DNA of 55,000 bases from a bacterium OM1 bin76 (GCA_002238785.1 MPNA01000020.1:1-55000); one strand, 5' to 3'. Positions 1 through 14,314 are shown, counted from the first letter of the stretch. Numbers and translations are program-made. The notes: generated by a model not told the origin, from the letters alone.

Positions 1-2
1 AC

Positions 3-119
3 ATCGGCCAAATACCCCTCTCCATCATCGAGGACAACCTCAACCTCATGCCCCGACGACTACACAACTGGCACAGCCCCCACGACCTCTACAATCAACT
101 AACGAGCAACCACCGCTAG
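3..119 (+). CDS. C-terminal end of an IS30-like transposase (cut by window edge)
   Basis: An open frame enters from the left edge and stops at TAG 117-119. Its 38 residues include MPRRLHNWHSPHDLYNQL, which resembles the end of IS30-family DDE transposases (the 'RPRK.L.W.TP.E.F..L' pattern). The catalytic core lies outside the window, so the family call rests on this short tail. The stop codon is followed directly by helicase coding sequence with no visible terminal inverted repeat, so the element end may have been lost. Confidence 0.5.
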   Translation: MGQIPLSIIEDNLNLMPRRLHNWHSPHDLYNQLTSNHR

Positions 120-1906
120 AGCTTGCCCTCCTTCTCTCGTTCACAAGAGTTGCGGCTGCTGATCTTCGTGACAAGATCGCGGAACTCGATGTCCCAGGTG
201 CGGAAGATGTTCGCGCTACGACTCTTCATGCCTATTGCCTCGGTCTTTTGATGCGGGATTCGGTTCTTGGGTTGACCGGTCGGCATCCCAGAATTCTCCT
301 GAACCATGAAAGAGACCTGATGCTGCGTGATGTCGGTGGCGATTTCGGTTCGATCTATGATCGCCGAAGGCGTCTGGAGGCTCTGCTGGCGGGTTGGGCA
401 CGCAAGGAAACCGACCATCCGGGTTTTGCGGTAGAAGACGAGGACCGCGCTTTCGAGCGGGGTGTTCTCCGCTGGTTGAGGTCCCATCGCGCGATGTTGA
501 TCGGTGAGGTAATCCCCATTGCTCACCGTTACTTGTCCACTAACCCTGCCGCCGAAGAACTGAATACCTTCAAGCACCTCGTTGTGGACGAGTACCAGGA
601 TCTGAACGCTCTCGAGCAGGATCTATTGGACATACTGGCTAGCAATGCAAAGAGCTTATGTGTCGCTGGCGATGATGACCAATCGATCTACAGCCTGCGA
701 TATGCCAACCCGCTCGGCATTCGCAGTTTTCTCAATAGGGCCGATGTCGAGACCCACGGCATCGAGATCTGTGGCAGATCGCCGACAAATGTTGTCGGTA
801 TGGCGAACGCGCTTATCGAACAGGCCCCCCATCGAGACAAGCCACCCCTCATTCCGCTGCATCCGGATCAAAGGGGCGATGTATCCATTGTGCAATGGGC
901 AGACATTCCGTCAGAAATCGAAGGCATGGTTGCCGCAATTGCTGATGATGTAGGTCGCCGAGAGATCGAGCCAGGTGAGATTCTCGTGTTAGTTAACTGG
1001 AGAAAAATCGGAGGACAGATCCGAGACAGGTTGAGTGACTTGGGCATTCCGTCTCGTTCGTATTTCACAGAGGATGAACTCGAAACCGATCAGGGTCGGG
1101 AGGCTTTAGCGCTTTTGCGCCTAGTGGTGGATCGAGGTGACCTGCCGGCGATTCGCGTTCTGGTGGGCCTGGAAGAAGGATCGGGAAGATCGGCCGCCTA
1201 TCGGAGGCTTCTTGAGTATTGCCATAACAACGGATATGAGCCCGGCGACGCTTTTGGTCACCTAGCGGTCGGTGAAAGACTCTCTGGCTTGCGGGTGCCA
1301 TCCCTCGTCAGCCGTTACCAGCGAGCAATGTGCCGAGTGGACCTTTTGCGTCGGCTGGCGTTGTCGGACATGGTCGATGAGTTGTTCCCAGATGGTGATG
1401 ATGCACTTGCCGACTTGCGTGGCGCTGCGCTTGACTCAGTTCAGGCGGCAAAGGGACCCAAGGAAGTGTTGGACCACATCGTAGCGGCCATTACTCAGAA
1501 CGATGTCCCCCAGCAGCCAAGCCATGTTCGAGTCATGAGCCTCCACAAATCGAAGGGATTGACTGCCAATGTTGTCTACATAGCGGGTGTAGTACATGGG
1601 ATAATTCCCACCGTGACATCAACAGACCAAGCTGAAATCGAAGCCGCTATCGAAGAAGGTCGACGTCTCTTCTATGTTGCTCTCACCAGAGTTGTTCGCC
1701 AACTTGTCATATCGTCCAGCAGGACGATGGACCTTGCCGACGCTAACGCCAGGGGAGTGAGGTATCAGTCGTCAACCATCCGGAAGTCAGGTGGTCGATT
1801 CACGATCCGCACAATCGCTAGTCCGTACCTTGCCGAACTCGGGCCATCGGCACCCCGGCACCTGCGGGGTGAGGTGTGGCTAGCATCACGAACCTCCGAA
1901 ACCTAA
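120..1906 (+). pseudogene. UvrD/Rep-type DNA helicase, N-terminus lost at IS junction
   Basis: Superfamily 1A helicase remnant. The first ATG is at 248, but the same frame is open and recognisable from about 122: residues LLLSFTRVAAADLRDKI and TTLHAYC are helicase motifs Ia/Ib. Motif II (VDEYQDLN), motif III (AGDDDQSIYSLRY), motif V (VMSLHKSKGLTANVVYIAG) and motif VI (RRLFYVALTR) follow in order. The N-terminal Walker A (GxGKT) and Q motif are missing because the frame runs into the transposase tail. Without them it cannot hydrolyse ATP, so I call it a pseudogene. Its position beside a restriction-modification gene suggests it once belonged to a defence island. Confidence 0.8.
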
Positions 1907-2024
1907 ATCGGGAAGGAGTGCCTAAGGCAGTGCCCGTTTGGGGCACAGGGCCCAGGGTCTTCGCAGGAAAGGCAATAACGGTGATCTCGGAAGTTAGGCA
2001 GTGATCCAAAGGGACCGGCACTGA

Positions 2025-2646
2025 CTAACTGATAGCCAGAATAACGCTCACTACCGCAGCAAGAGCTGCTATGGCTGTGAGGGTGACCATCAACCAGTAA
2101 CTCCAGCCCCGTTTCCTGGACTCTCGGATCTCTTCTCGTATCTCGCTGAGGGCCTCGAGTTGCGCTACCTGCATCTCCACTGTTGGGGGAGCCGGTGGCT
2201 CGAACATTTCGATGTCCTCCGCCTCGGACAGAGATACTCGCCTTCCGGTGGCTACTGATGATCCCAAAAGATTCGGGAATTCTATTTCGGGAAAAGACCG
2301 AGACGCTTCAGTCATCCGTTTCATAAGGGGGTCGAGCACCTCAAAGCCAACTCTATCCCACTTTCCGACAGCTGACTCCGCGACTTCCCGAAACCGTACG
2401 TTTAGAGCCTCGTGTTTCTTGTTTATGGCTTCCATCAAAGTGGGGTCATCTTCTAGGATGTGGAAACCCCGTCTCTCCAACTCAAGCCAATGCTTCATGG
2501 GCCACGAGTTATCTCGGAGTCCTTTTTGAAGTTCTCCAAGGAATTCCGAATCCGTCAACTCCGCCAATGCCGGATCGGTCGCCCACTTTGGTGGCGTTTC
2601 CTCCAATGGCACTTTCCCTTGCCCGCTCAACTTGTTCCCTTTCGCG

Positions 2647-2657
<11 letters not shown>
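2025..2657 (-). CDS. Hypothetical protein with one C-terminal membrane segment
   Basis: 210 residues, no family recognised. The N-terminal two thirds are charged and probably helical. Residues about 163-183 (QVAQLEALSEIREEIRESRK) look like a short coiled coil, and about 187-209 (YWLMVTLTAIAALAAVVSVI) form a single hydrophobic helix at the extreme C-terminus, as in a tail-anchored protein. Its start overlaps the end of the Type ISP gene by 11 bases on the same strand, so the two are probably translationally coupled. The pairing suggests a role with the restriction system, but no function is proposed from sequence. Confidence 0.7.
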
Positions 2658-7779
<5,122 letters not shown>

Positions 7780-8591
7780 GACCTATCTTCTCCAACCAGG
7801 CGTTCAGGGTTGGTCCACCTTCTGTCCAAAGAGCATGAAGGGATGGGAATGCAGGGATCTATCACCACCCGTTTACTTTAATGGGACTCTGCGACACTCC
7901 GCGAACATCGCCTGAGAAGGCTTTGCGGGTTCGCTCACCGTTTCATCGGATTCCCGGCGCTGCCTTGGTTGCCATCGTGCCCGGCCGTTAGGGTGTGCTG
8001 CTGGCGATTAGAGGAGGGGGGCGGTGGTCCTAGTTCGGTGCTTTCTTGGGTGTTTTCCGGACCGTCGGCCGTGAGGGCACTTGCTGGCTGGGAGTCTGCC
8101 GAGGAGGCGCTTGTGGCCGGTGGTGCCTGCCGTTGGTCGGGCCCGTTGTGTTTCCATATGGCATCCCAGATGGGGTGGTTCATGTTGCGTACCGTCCGTA
8201 ATGTTGGCGAGAACGGCTGGCGGGTTTGGTTGCGCTCAGTTTCTGCCTGGCAGGCCTGTCTGTCGTGGCCGTAGGCTGGACAGCGAGAGTATCTTCAAAT
8301 GGGTCAGTTTCCCCCTTGAAGCCGCCGCTCCGTCGCAACCACCAAGGCTCCCGCTCCACGATGCCTATATAGTGCGACATGGGCGCTGCCCGTGGTAGGT
8401 GATATGTGGATGACCATGACTGCTGTATTCGTCCGCCGTGCAATAGCACCTGGGACGGCAAGAAGCCGACCAGTGTCATTATCAGCTGCACCATGTTGGG
8501 CCTGACCAGCTGGTTTGTCGCATCCTGTCGGCTCCGGCAGCCCAACCCTGGGCGGATCTATCTCCAGGTAATCACAGTACTCAGTCGAGCT

Positions 8592-8607
8592 GTAGCGATG
8601 GCGCTAC
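8592..8607. promoter_or_regulatory. Palindrome GTAGCG-N4-CGCTAC, copy 1
   Basis: Perfect 6-bp inverted arms around ATGG, with flanks T...C giving TGTAGCG-N4-CGCTACC. A second copy with the same arms lies 189 bp away in opposite orientation. It could be an operator or a recombinase-binding site; no protein can be assigned. Confidence 0.45.
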
Positions 8608-8780
8608 CGTTTATAAACTTATCCCTTTAGTCTATCTTCTTGACGAATAACAAGACCCTAGAGCGCCCTGACATTGGTTTCATATTCTGCCAACAAAAGC
8701 CGGGGCGTCTCTTCTAATAGTGTCACACCCCGTAGTTATAGTACAACGACGCTTAGATGTGGTCTTTATGGATATCTAAG

Positions 8781-8796
8781 GTAGCGGTAACGCTAC
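8781..8796. promoter_or_regulatory. Palindrome GTAGCG-N4-CGCTAC, copy 2
   Basis: The same 6-bp arms as the copy at 8592 around a GTAA spacer. Read on the minus strand its flanks also give TGTAGCG-N4-CGCTACC, so the pair is inverted. It lies about 490 bp upstream of the recombinase-like gene start. Confidence 0.45.
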
Positions 8797-9286
8797 ACCC
8801 TGGAAATCCCTACGGACCCGAGGGCGGCGGGCATCCACGAAACACTCTCGGCCATCCGCACATCTATTCTCTCCTCCCTTTCTTCGTTCTCGGAACAGCC
8901 CCCCAGTCCCTCCGGACCTGGCACCCCACACATCCCGAATGCGGGCAGCTAGCAGGCATTTCCCGGGGGATGGCCGCCCTCGCTGACAGGCCGGTATTTG
9001 AGGATGGCCGCACCTCCCGTTCGTGTCAATGTCGCTGCGCGCACAAATGTGAAATTGGCCTCTTGGCGCGTCGTTACGTTCGAGAGAGTATGAATTACAT
9101 GGCTGTAGTTCCGCAACCGGCCTGCGATGGTCTTGTGTTCGCTGTGTTGGGCGATATCCGCCCGGCCCATTGTGTGGACACATACCACCATCCGAAGCCG
9201 CCGTTGTCTCTGTGCGGGCCAGTGTCGGGTGTTCGGTGTGTCCAGCGGACCCCCACCTGCCATTGTTGCGGGGAGGGGCGGCTGAT

Positions 9287-9388
9287 TTGAAGCGATTAGC
9301 ACCTGAGGTTGTGTCCGTGTTGGAGCGGTGGCGCCCGACAGACTGGAGCGAGGGCGACCTGCGGACATTGAAGCGGTTGTTGCCTGCC
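9287..9388 (+). pseudogene. 5' fragment of a tyrosine-recombinase-like gene split by IS3
   Basis: Starting at TTG 9287, placed 8 nt after a GGGAGGGG ribosome site (9271-9278), 34 codons run to GCC 9386-9388, where the IS3-family element begins. Removing the element and one copy of the GCC target duplication joins this piece in frame to the fragment starting at 10631 (LKRLLPA followed by VRSWVEQSN). The TTG start is my choice; the frame is also open further upstream. Confidence 0.65.
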
Positions 9389-9434
9389 TGACCTTCCCCC
9401 CGTATCGTGGAGGATGCTCTTAGAGGAGGAGCTG

Positions 9435-9725
9435 ATGCCTGAGATACGAAGAAGATACGATCCGGAGTTTCGGTCCGGGGCGGTACGCATTGTGCTGGAG
9501 ACCGGGAAACCGATTGCCCAGGTGGCCCGGGATCTCGGTATCCACGCGGGCACTTTGGGCAACTGGATCAAGAAGGAACGCCTTGACCGAGCCGATTACG
9601 GGCAGCTGGACGAGGACGGCATGGCCGAGCTGGTTCGGCTGCGGAAAGAGGTGGCGGAGTTGAGGATGGAGCGTGATGTGCTCAAACGATCCGTGGTCCT
9701 GTGGGTAAAGGAGGCGACGCGATGA
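9435..9725 (+). CDS. IS3-family transposase OrfA
   Basis: 96 residues. It provides the DNA-binding part of the IS3 transposase. It shows the family's N-terminal helix-turn-helix (RRYDPEFRSGAVRIVLETG, then ARDLGIHAGTLGNWIKKER) and a C-terminal leucine-zipper-like helix (MAELVRLRKEVAELRMERDV). I chose ATG 9435 because GAGGAG sits just upstream; an ATG at 9414 is also in frame. Its stop overlaps the start of orfB as ATGA, so orfB may be made by coupling and/or by -1 frameshifting. Confidence 0.88.
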   Translation: MPEIRRRYDPEFRSGAVRIVLETGKPIAQVARDLGIHAGTLGNWIKKERLDRADYGQLDEDGMAELVRLRKEVAELRMERDVLKRSVVLWVKEATR

Positions 9726-10600
9726 GCGTGGTGTCACATATCGCCGCCCAGAGGACCGATCATGGGGTTCCCCACGCCCTGTCCTGTCGGCTGCTGGGTG
9801 TCAGTGAGTCGTGGTTTTACAAGTGGCGCAACCGCCAACCCACCCCTACGGAACGCCGCCGCAAGGAGTTGGATATCAAGGTGCGGATCGTGTTTGAGAT
9901 GTCGGGGCGAACCTATGGTTCCCCCCGAGTACGCGCCCAACTGAGGGCCGACGGCGAACAGGTCTCCAAAAAGACCGTCGCCGCGTCCATGGCCCGCCAG
10001 GGCCTGGTAGCACGCTCCAAACGGCGCCGTAGGAACCTGACCAGACCAGATCAGGCCGCCGCGCCGGCGCCCGATTTGGTCCGCCGTGATTTCACCGCTG
10101 ACCGTCCCGATCAGAAGTGGTGCGGGGACTTCAAACACATCTCCACCCAGGAGGGACCTGTCTACCTCGCCACGGTCGAGGACCTGTACTCCCGTCGCAT
10201 GCTCGGGTTCGCTCTGAGCGACACCTATCCTACCTCCGCACTGGCCCAGGCCGCTATCAACATGGCAGTGGCCACCCGCGGCGGTGACGTGCGAGGAGTG
10301 ATCTTCCATACCGACCGGGGTTCTCAATACACCGCCCAGGCGTTCGTCGGCGCCTGCGACCGGCTGGGGATCGTCCAGTCGATGGGAAGAGTAGGCTCGG
10401 CGTTGGACAACGCCCCCGCCGAGTCGTTTTTCTCCACCCTGCAACTGGAACGCCTCGCAAACCGCAAATACGAGACCAGAGCCCAAGCCCGACACGATAT
10501 CGCCAACTGGATCCACACCTGGTACAACCACCACCGACTCCACTCCACCCTCAACATGACCAGCCCCATCAACTACGAAAACACCCACCAAACAACCTAA
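9722..10600 (+). CDS. IS3-family transposase OrfB (rve/DDE catalytic subunit)
   Basis: 292 residues from ATG 9722. It is the DDE integrase-fold catalytic protein of the element. After an N-terminal helical HTH_21-type region (SGRTYGSPRVRAQLR), the catalytic residues appear in WCGDFKHIS (first D), IFHTDRGSQYTA (second D) and NAPAESFFSTLQLE (E). The usual YNHHRLHSTLNMTSPI tail follows. The length is normal and no stop or frameshift interrupts it. Confidence 0.92.
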   Translation: MSVVSHIAAQRTDHGVPHALSCRLLGVSESWFYKWRNRQPTPTERRRKELDIKVRIVFEMSGRTYGSPRVRAQLRADGEQVSKKTVAASMARQGLVARSKRRRRNLTRPDQAAAPAPDLVRRDFTADRPDQKWCGDFKHISTQEGPVYLATVEDLYSRRMLGFALSDTYPTSALAQAAINMAVATRGGDVRGVIFHTDRGSQYTAQAFVGACDRLGIVQSMGRVGSALDNAPAESFFSTLQLERLANRKYETRAQARHDIANWIHTWYNHHRLHSTLNMTSPINYENTHQTT

Positions 10601-10630
10601 CCAACCCTCCACGATCTGGGGGGAAGCCCA

Positions 10631-11449
10631 GCCGTTCGCAGTTGGGTTGAGCAGTCGAACCCCCACGATGCCCGGCAGGCGGCTTGGTATATGAGCAGCG
10701 CAGCGGGGATAGCCAGGTGGGCTTACGGCTCGTTGGGGACCTTTGACGCCGATGTGGTGCTGCACCCCCGAAATGTCGAGTTGTACTCGATGACGGTCTG
10801 TGCTCACAGATCGATCAGGTGGCGGGAAAGGACCCGGAGCACGCTCCGCACCATCGGGCGGACCGTCAACCCCGATGACTGGCCGCTTCCCACTCGCATA
10901 GTCGGCAAACAGGAGATCGCCCGACCTTACTCGGCCAGAGAAGAGAGGGCCTTCCGGCATGCTTCCCGCCTGCCGGGAAGGGACGACCGGGCCAGACGCC
11001 GGTGGGTCGTTGCCGCGGCTCTTGGAGCGGGACTATCTGGAGTGGAGATCGCCGCGGCCCGCACCGGTGACTTGGTGGATATTGGGAACGGGCGATTGGC
11101 TGTCAGGGTCCGGGGACACAACCCCCGCCTGACACCGTTCCGCAAGGAATACACGCACCTGGCCGAAGCAGCCGCCGACATGACCTCTTCCGGGCGGTTC
11201 ATCGCAAGCGATGCTCGCAATGCTGTCCACTGGGTTACCGAACGGCTTGATCCAGGAAACGGTCAAGGGCTCAGCCTGCGAAGGACCCGTTCGACCTGGC
11301 TCACCGCCCACCTGATGGCAGCAACGCCACTGGCAGTGTTGCGGACGGTCGCCGGGCCGCTGTCCGCCAACACCCTCGATGGGTTGCTCGTCTATGCGGT
11401 GGCCTCAACAGACGAGAAAACCGCAGTGCAAGGGGCGCTCAGCGCATGA
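10631..11449 (+). pseudogene. 3' fragment of a tyrosine-recombinase-like gene
   Basis: The frame is open from the IS3 right end; the first internal ATG is 10691 (252 aa from there). Residues VVAAALGAGLSGVEIAAART resemble the box I region of tyrosine recombinases, SLRRTRSTWLTAHLM resembles box II, and TLDGLLVYAVAS could hold the tyrosine. But the box I arginine is replaced (GLSGVEI rather than G.R..E.) and the usual H/R pairs are not evident, so even the uninterrupted protein may only bind DNA. Its stop overlaps the next gene as ATGA, showing that the two were made together. Resumed translation from ATG 10691 could still give a shortened product. Confidence 0.6.
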
Positions 11450-13185
11450 CCGTCAAGCAGCACCCCCGGTGGAAAGCCCGGGATCAACGCGGCGCCGAAC
11501 GCCGAGACAATCTCAAACCGCGGTTGCCCAAAGACCACCCCAGTTATGAAACCCGGTATCCCAAGAAGACAGGGGTAAGACTGGCCCGGCGGATCCTCAA
11601 AGTTCTCGAATCAAGCACCCTGCTCTCCGAACTCAACCGAAGACTCCGCAACCACCCCGGACGGCAGTCCCGCCTCAACCTCAAGGCGCTGCTGCTCTGC
11701 GTGATCCTGGCCGCCGAAGAAACCGACCGTTACCTACGCGCCGACATCTGCGCGATAGCTAACGGCCTCAATCATCGCCTCGGTGTGGAACTGGGACTTT
11801 GGCCCCTCGACCGCCGAGAACCCGTCAGTTACACCATGGTCGTCAAACAATTACTCCGCTTGGAGATAGCCCTTTTGGAAACCTGGTATGCGTCCAAAGG
11901 CGAGGTACGGTCGCTCAACTGGTTCCAGCACCTGGTCATCTCCGACACCATTCCCGCGGAAATCAGAGCCCTGATCACCGCAGTCTCTTTGGACTGGACG
12001 CCCATCCGCGCCTGGGCCGTCCCGCGAGACTATCGCCCGGAAAAGCAAGTACGAGCCGAACAAGAACCAGACGACAGCGGCGAAATCGGCACCGTAGACC
12101 AAGGTGGCCGCACGGTCCGAAGCGCCGACGGCCACGCTCGGGGCGGCTGGGCCACCGCCACCAACAAAGTCCCCGCCGGGCCATTCACCGGCTACTACGG
12201 ACACCTCACTGTTCCTGTCCGCAGCAGCAACTGGAGCGGAAACCCCAACCAGATATTCCTCGGGGCACTGCCCCCGATGTTCAATCCCCATGTCAAAGTC
12301 GTCCCGGCCAACACCGACACCGCCTTCACCGGCCTCAACGCCATCCTCGCCACCCTGGAGATCTGCCCGAACCTCAAGGAAGTTATAGCCGACCGCGGGT
12401 ACACCCGCTTTGGGAAAAACTTTGTCCGACCCCTCCACTGTCTGGGCATCAACGTCGTGATGGACTACGCCAAAGGCCAGATAAGGACCATGACTCTCGT
12501 GGAGGTAGGCCCCGAGGGCAAAGAGCAGACGCTACGACTCAACTGTGGAGTCTTCTTTTCAGAGTGGCTGGAAGAGAAGTGGCACATCCCGCCCGAATAC
12601 CTCACCGGAAAAGACTTGGAACAGTGGCATGTTGACCGGGCCAAATACCGATGGACACCCATCGGCCGAGGCAAGAACGGGTCCATCCGACTTCGCTGCC
12701 CCCAATGCGACGGAAGGGTCATGACCAACGCCAAGACCTGGAGATACCGCCACCGACGGACCAAACCCAAGCCCAACCCCGACATACCCTATGTCGGCGC
12801 CATCGACGCCGAATACTGCTGTCAGGGGACAGTGACCATCACCGTAGAAAAACTGGACACCTACCAACTGGTCCCCTACGGCACGCCCGCATGGAAGAAA
12901 AGCTACAAAAGCCGACGCGTGCAGATCGAGAACCTCAACGGCATCGTCAAAGAAAAGGGCGGACTCAAAGACGGATGGTGCCGAGCATTCGGCCTCGCCG
13001 CCCACAACCTAGGACTCCTTGCGCTGCTGGTCGCCCACAACCTGCGCCAAGCCAAGAGATACCAGACACGGCAAAGACAACAATCCACAGAAAGCAACGG
13101 CCAACAACCGCCGCCCACACACGCAGCCGCACCGCCCAGCGCACCTTCACGCAACGGGCTGACAACCCGAGGGCCACCCACCTAG
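11446..13185 (+). CDS. DDE-type transposase with zinc-ribbon-like insertion
   Basis: 579 residues. Likely catalytic triad: D183 (AVSLDWTPIRAWA), D316 (EVIADRGYTRFG) and E495 (VQIENLNGIVKEKGG). Between the second D and the E lies a cysteine cluster (RCPQCDG at 417-423 and EYCCQG at 456-461) that could bind zinc. The C-terminus is Pro/Ser-rich and likely disordered. The start overlaps the stop of the recombinase-like gene. I cannot place it in a named IS family, and I see no clear terminal repeats around the pair. The coding frame is intact. Confidence 0.7.
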   Translation: MTVKQHPRWKARDQRGAERRDNLKPRLPKDHPSYETRYPKKTGVRLARRILKVLESSTLLSELNRRLRNHPGRQSRLNLKALLLCVILAAEETDRYLRADICAIANGLNHRLGVELGLWPLDRREPVSYTMVVKQLLRLEIALLETWYASKGEVRSLNWFQHLVISDTIPAEIRALITAVSLDWTPIRAWAVPRDYRPEKQVRAEQEPDDSGEIGTVDQGGRTVRSADGHARGGWATATNKVPAGPFTGYYGHLTVPVRSSNWSGNPNQIFLGALPPMFNPHVKVVPANTDTAFTGLNAILATLEICPNLKEVIADRGYTRFGKNFVRPLHCLGINVVMDYAKGQIRTMTLVEVGPEGKEQTLRLNCGVFFSEWLEEKWHIPPEYLTGKDLEQWHVDRAKYRWTPIGRGKNGSIRLRCPQCDGRVMTNAKTWRYRHRRTKPKPNPDIPYVGAIDAEYCCQGTVTITVEKLDTYQLVPYGTPAWKKSYKSRRVQIENLNGIVKEKGGLKDGWCRAFGLAAHNLGLLALLVAHNLRQAKRYQTRQRQQSTESNGQQPPPTHAAAPPSAPSRNGLTTRGPPT

Positions 13186-13206
13186 CACACCCCGAGGAAA
13201 CCAGGA

Positions 13207-13238
13207 CCGACAGCAACCACCCCCGCTGTCGGCTTTAG
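13207..13238 (+). terminator. Hairpin downstream of the DDE transposase
   Basis: An 8-bp perfect stem, CCGACAGC (13207-13214) with GCTGTCGG (13225-13232), has a C-rich 10-nt loop and is followed by CTTTAG. It sits 21 nt after the transposase stop. The T-run is short, so termination strength is uncertain. Confidence 0.55.
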
Positions 13239-13293
13239 CGCGCCCGAAAAACCAAACCCACCTGGCCGACCCCCGCCAAATGGCACTCAACTA

Positions 13294-14108
13294 GGGGGTG
13301 TTCACGCTTTTGGGTGGGTTTGGCGTATGGTTGGGGGATGGAGATTACACAAGAACAGTATGAGCGTGTGGCGCATTGTTTCCCGACCCAGCGGGGGAAT
13401 GTGAAACTGTCGAATCTGCAGGTGTTGAACGCTATTTTGTATGTGGCGGAGCACGGCAGCAAGTGGCGGGGTCTGCCCGAGCGGTTCGGGAGGTGGCACA
13501 CCGTGTACATGCGGATGAGCCGTTGGGCGAAAAGCGGGGTGTTGGACCGGGTGTTCGAACAACTCCAACGAGAGCGGATCGTTTCTGTGAAGCTGGAAGC
13601 GGTATCGGTGGACAGCACGATCGTGAAGGTGCATCCCGACGGTACCGGAGCGCTGAAAAAGGGGGATCCCAAATTGATCGGGAAGTCGCGGGGTGGGTGG
13701 ACCACCAAGATTCATATGGTTGCCGCGGATGATCGCACCGCAGTAGCTTTTCGTGTTTCGCCCGGCCAAGCCCACGACGCCCCGCAGGGACGCCGCCTGC
13801 TCCAAAGCCTGGGAGCACAGTCACAGAAACGCTATTTGGTGATGGACCGCGCCTACGAAGGCGACGAAACCCGCCAGTTGGCCTTAGACTTGGGCTACAC
13901 CCCGGTGGTTCCTCCCAAAATCACTCGTCTCGACCCTTGGGAATACGACCTGGAAGTGTACAAGACCCGCAATCGGATCGAGCGGCTGTTCAGACGGCTG
14001 AAAGGCTACCGACGGATCTTCTCCCGCTTCGACAAACTCGACATCATGTTCCTCGCTTTCATCACCTTCGCCCTCATCCACGACACCCTACGAAGCGTGA
14101 ACACGCCC
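13294..14108 (+). mobile_element. Complete IS5-family (IS427-like) insertion sequence, 815 bp
   Basis: Inverted ends GGGGGTGTTCACGCTT (left, from 13294) and GGGCGTGTTCACGCTT (right end read inward from 14108) match at 15 of 16 positions. Both flanks read CTAG, consistent with the TA/YTAR target duplication of IS427-group elements. One transposase gene fills the element. Confidence 0.85.
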
Positions 14109-14111
14109 TAG
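13338..14111 (+). CDS. IS5-family transposase
   Basis: 257 residues from ATG 13338, preceded by GGGGG. It carries out DDE-type cut-and-paste transposition. The N-terminal DUF4096-like part includes NAILYVAEHGSKWRGLPERF. Catalytic D residues are seen in AVSVDSTIVKVHPDG and YLVMDRAYEGDETR, and the E in KTRNRIERLFRRLKGYRR. The length is typical and the frame intact. Its stop codon TAG (14109-14111) lies in the duplicated target, not in the element. No frameshift signal is needed. Confidence 0.92.
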   Translation: MEITQEQYERVAHCFPTQRGNVKLSNLQVLNAILYVAEHGSKWRGLPERFGRWHTVYMRMSRWAKSGVLDRVFEQLQRERIVSVKLEAVSVDSTIVKVHPDGTGALKKGDPKLIGKSRGGWTTKIHMVAADDRTAVAFRVSPGQAHDAPQGRRLLQSLGAQSQKRYLVMDRAYEGDETRQLALDLGYTPVVPPKITRLDPWEYDLEVYKTRNRIERLFRRLKGYRRIFSRFDKLDIMFLAFITFALIHDTLRSVNTP

Positions 14112-14229
14112 GCCACAACGCCACCCGAAACGGGTCAAACCTCCAAAAAACCAACGCAAAACCCGAAAAACCGGCCCGTCAGCCACTAAATCGCACGGAA
14201 ATTCGCTATAAATCGCAAGGTCCTAGAGG

Positions 14230-14314
14230 CGGAGGGAGTGGGATTCGAACCCACGAGGCACGGATGCCCAACAGTTTTCAAGACTGTCACCTTAGGCCGC
14301 TCGGTCATCCCTCC
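14230..14314 (-). tRNA. tRNA-Ser (anticodon TGA)
   Basis: The minus strand folds as a class II tRNA: acceptor GGAGGGA/TCCCTCC, anticodon loop CTTGAAA with anticodon TGA, a long variable arm, and T-loop GGTTCGAATCC. CCA is not encoded. Confidence 0.92.

Larger units (their letters stand above)
7780..9286. other. 1.5-kb stretch without a convincing gene
   Basis: Many short frames on both strands lack recognisable motifs or good ribosome sites. Two minus-strand frames (8402-8180 and 8183-7935) overlap as ATGA, and the first begins MSHYIGIVERE, loosely like HicB antitoxin N-termini, but the rest does not match. Part of the stretch (about 8560-8800) is visibly more AT-rich than its surroundings and carries two matching palindromes. 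I see no RNA gene or CRISPR. Confidence 0.5.
9389..10630 (+). mobile_element. Complete IS3-family insertion sequence, 1242 bp
   Basis: Terminal inverted repeats of about 26 bp lie at 9389-9414 and 10605-10630. Both ends begin TG, share CTTCCCCCC, then a 2-base difference, then ATCGTGGAGG. The element is flanked by a 3-bp direct repeat GCC (9386-9388 and 10631-10633), as expected for IS3-family transposition. It carries orfA and orfB in the usual order. Both ends and both genes look intact, so it may be active. Confidence 0.9.

Noticed and set aside
9734-10960. 408-codon minus-strand frame across the IS3 element
   Set aside because: It is the antisense shadow of orfB; the transposase motifs are on the plus strand and flanked by proper inverted repeats.
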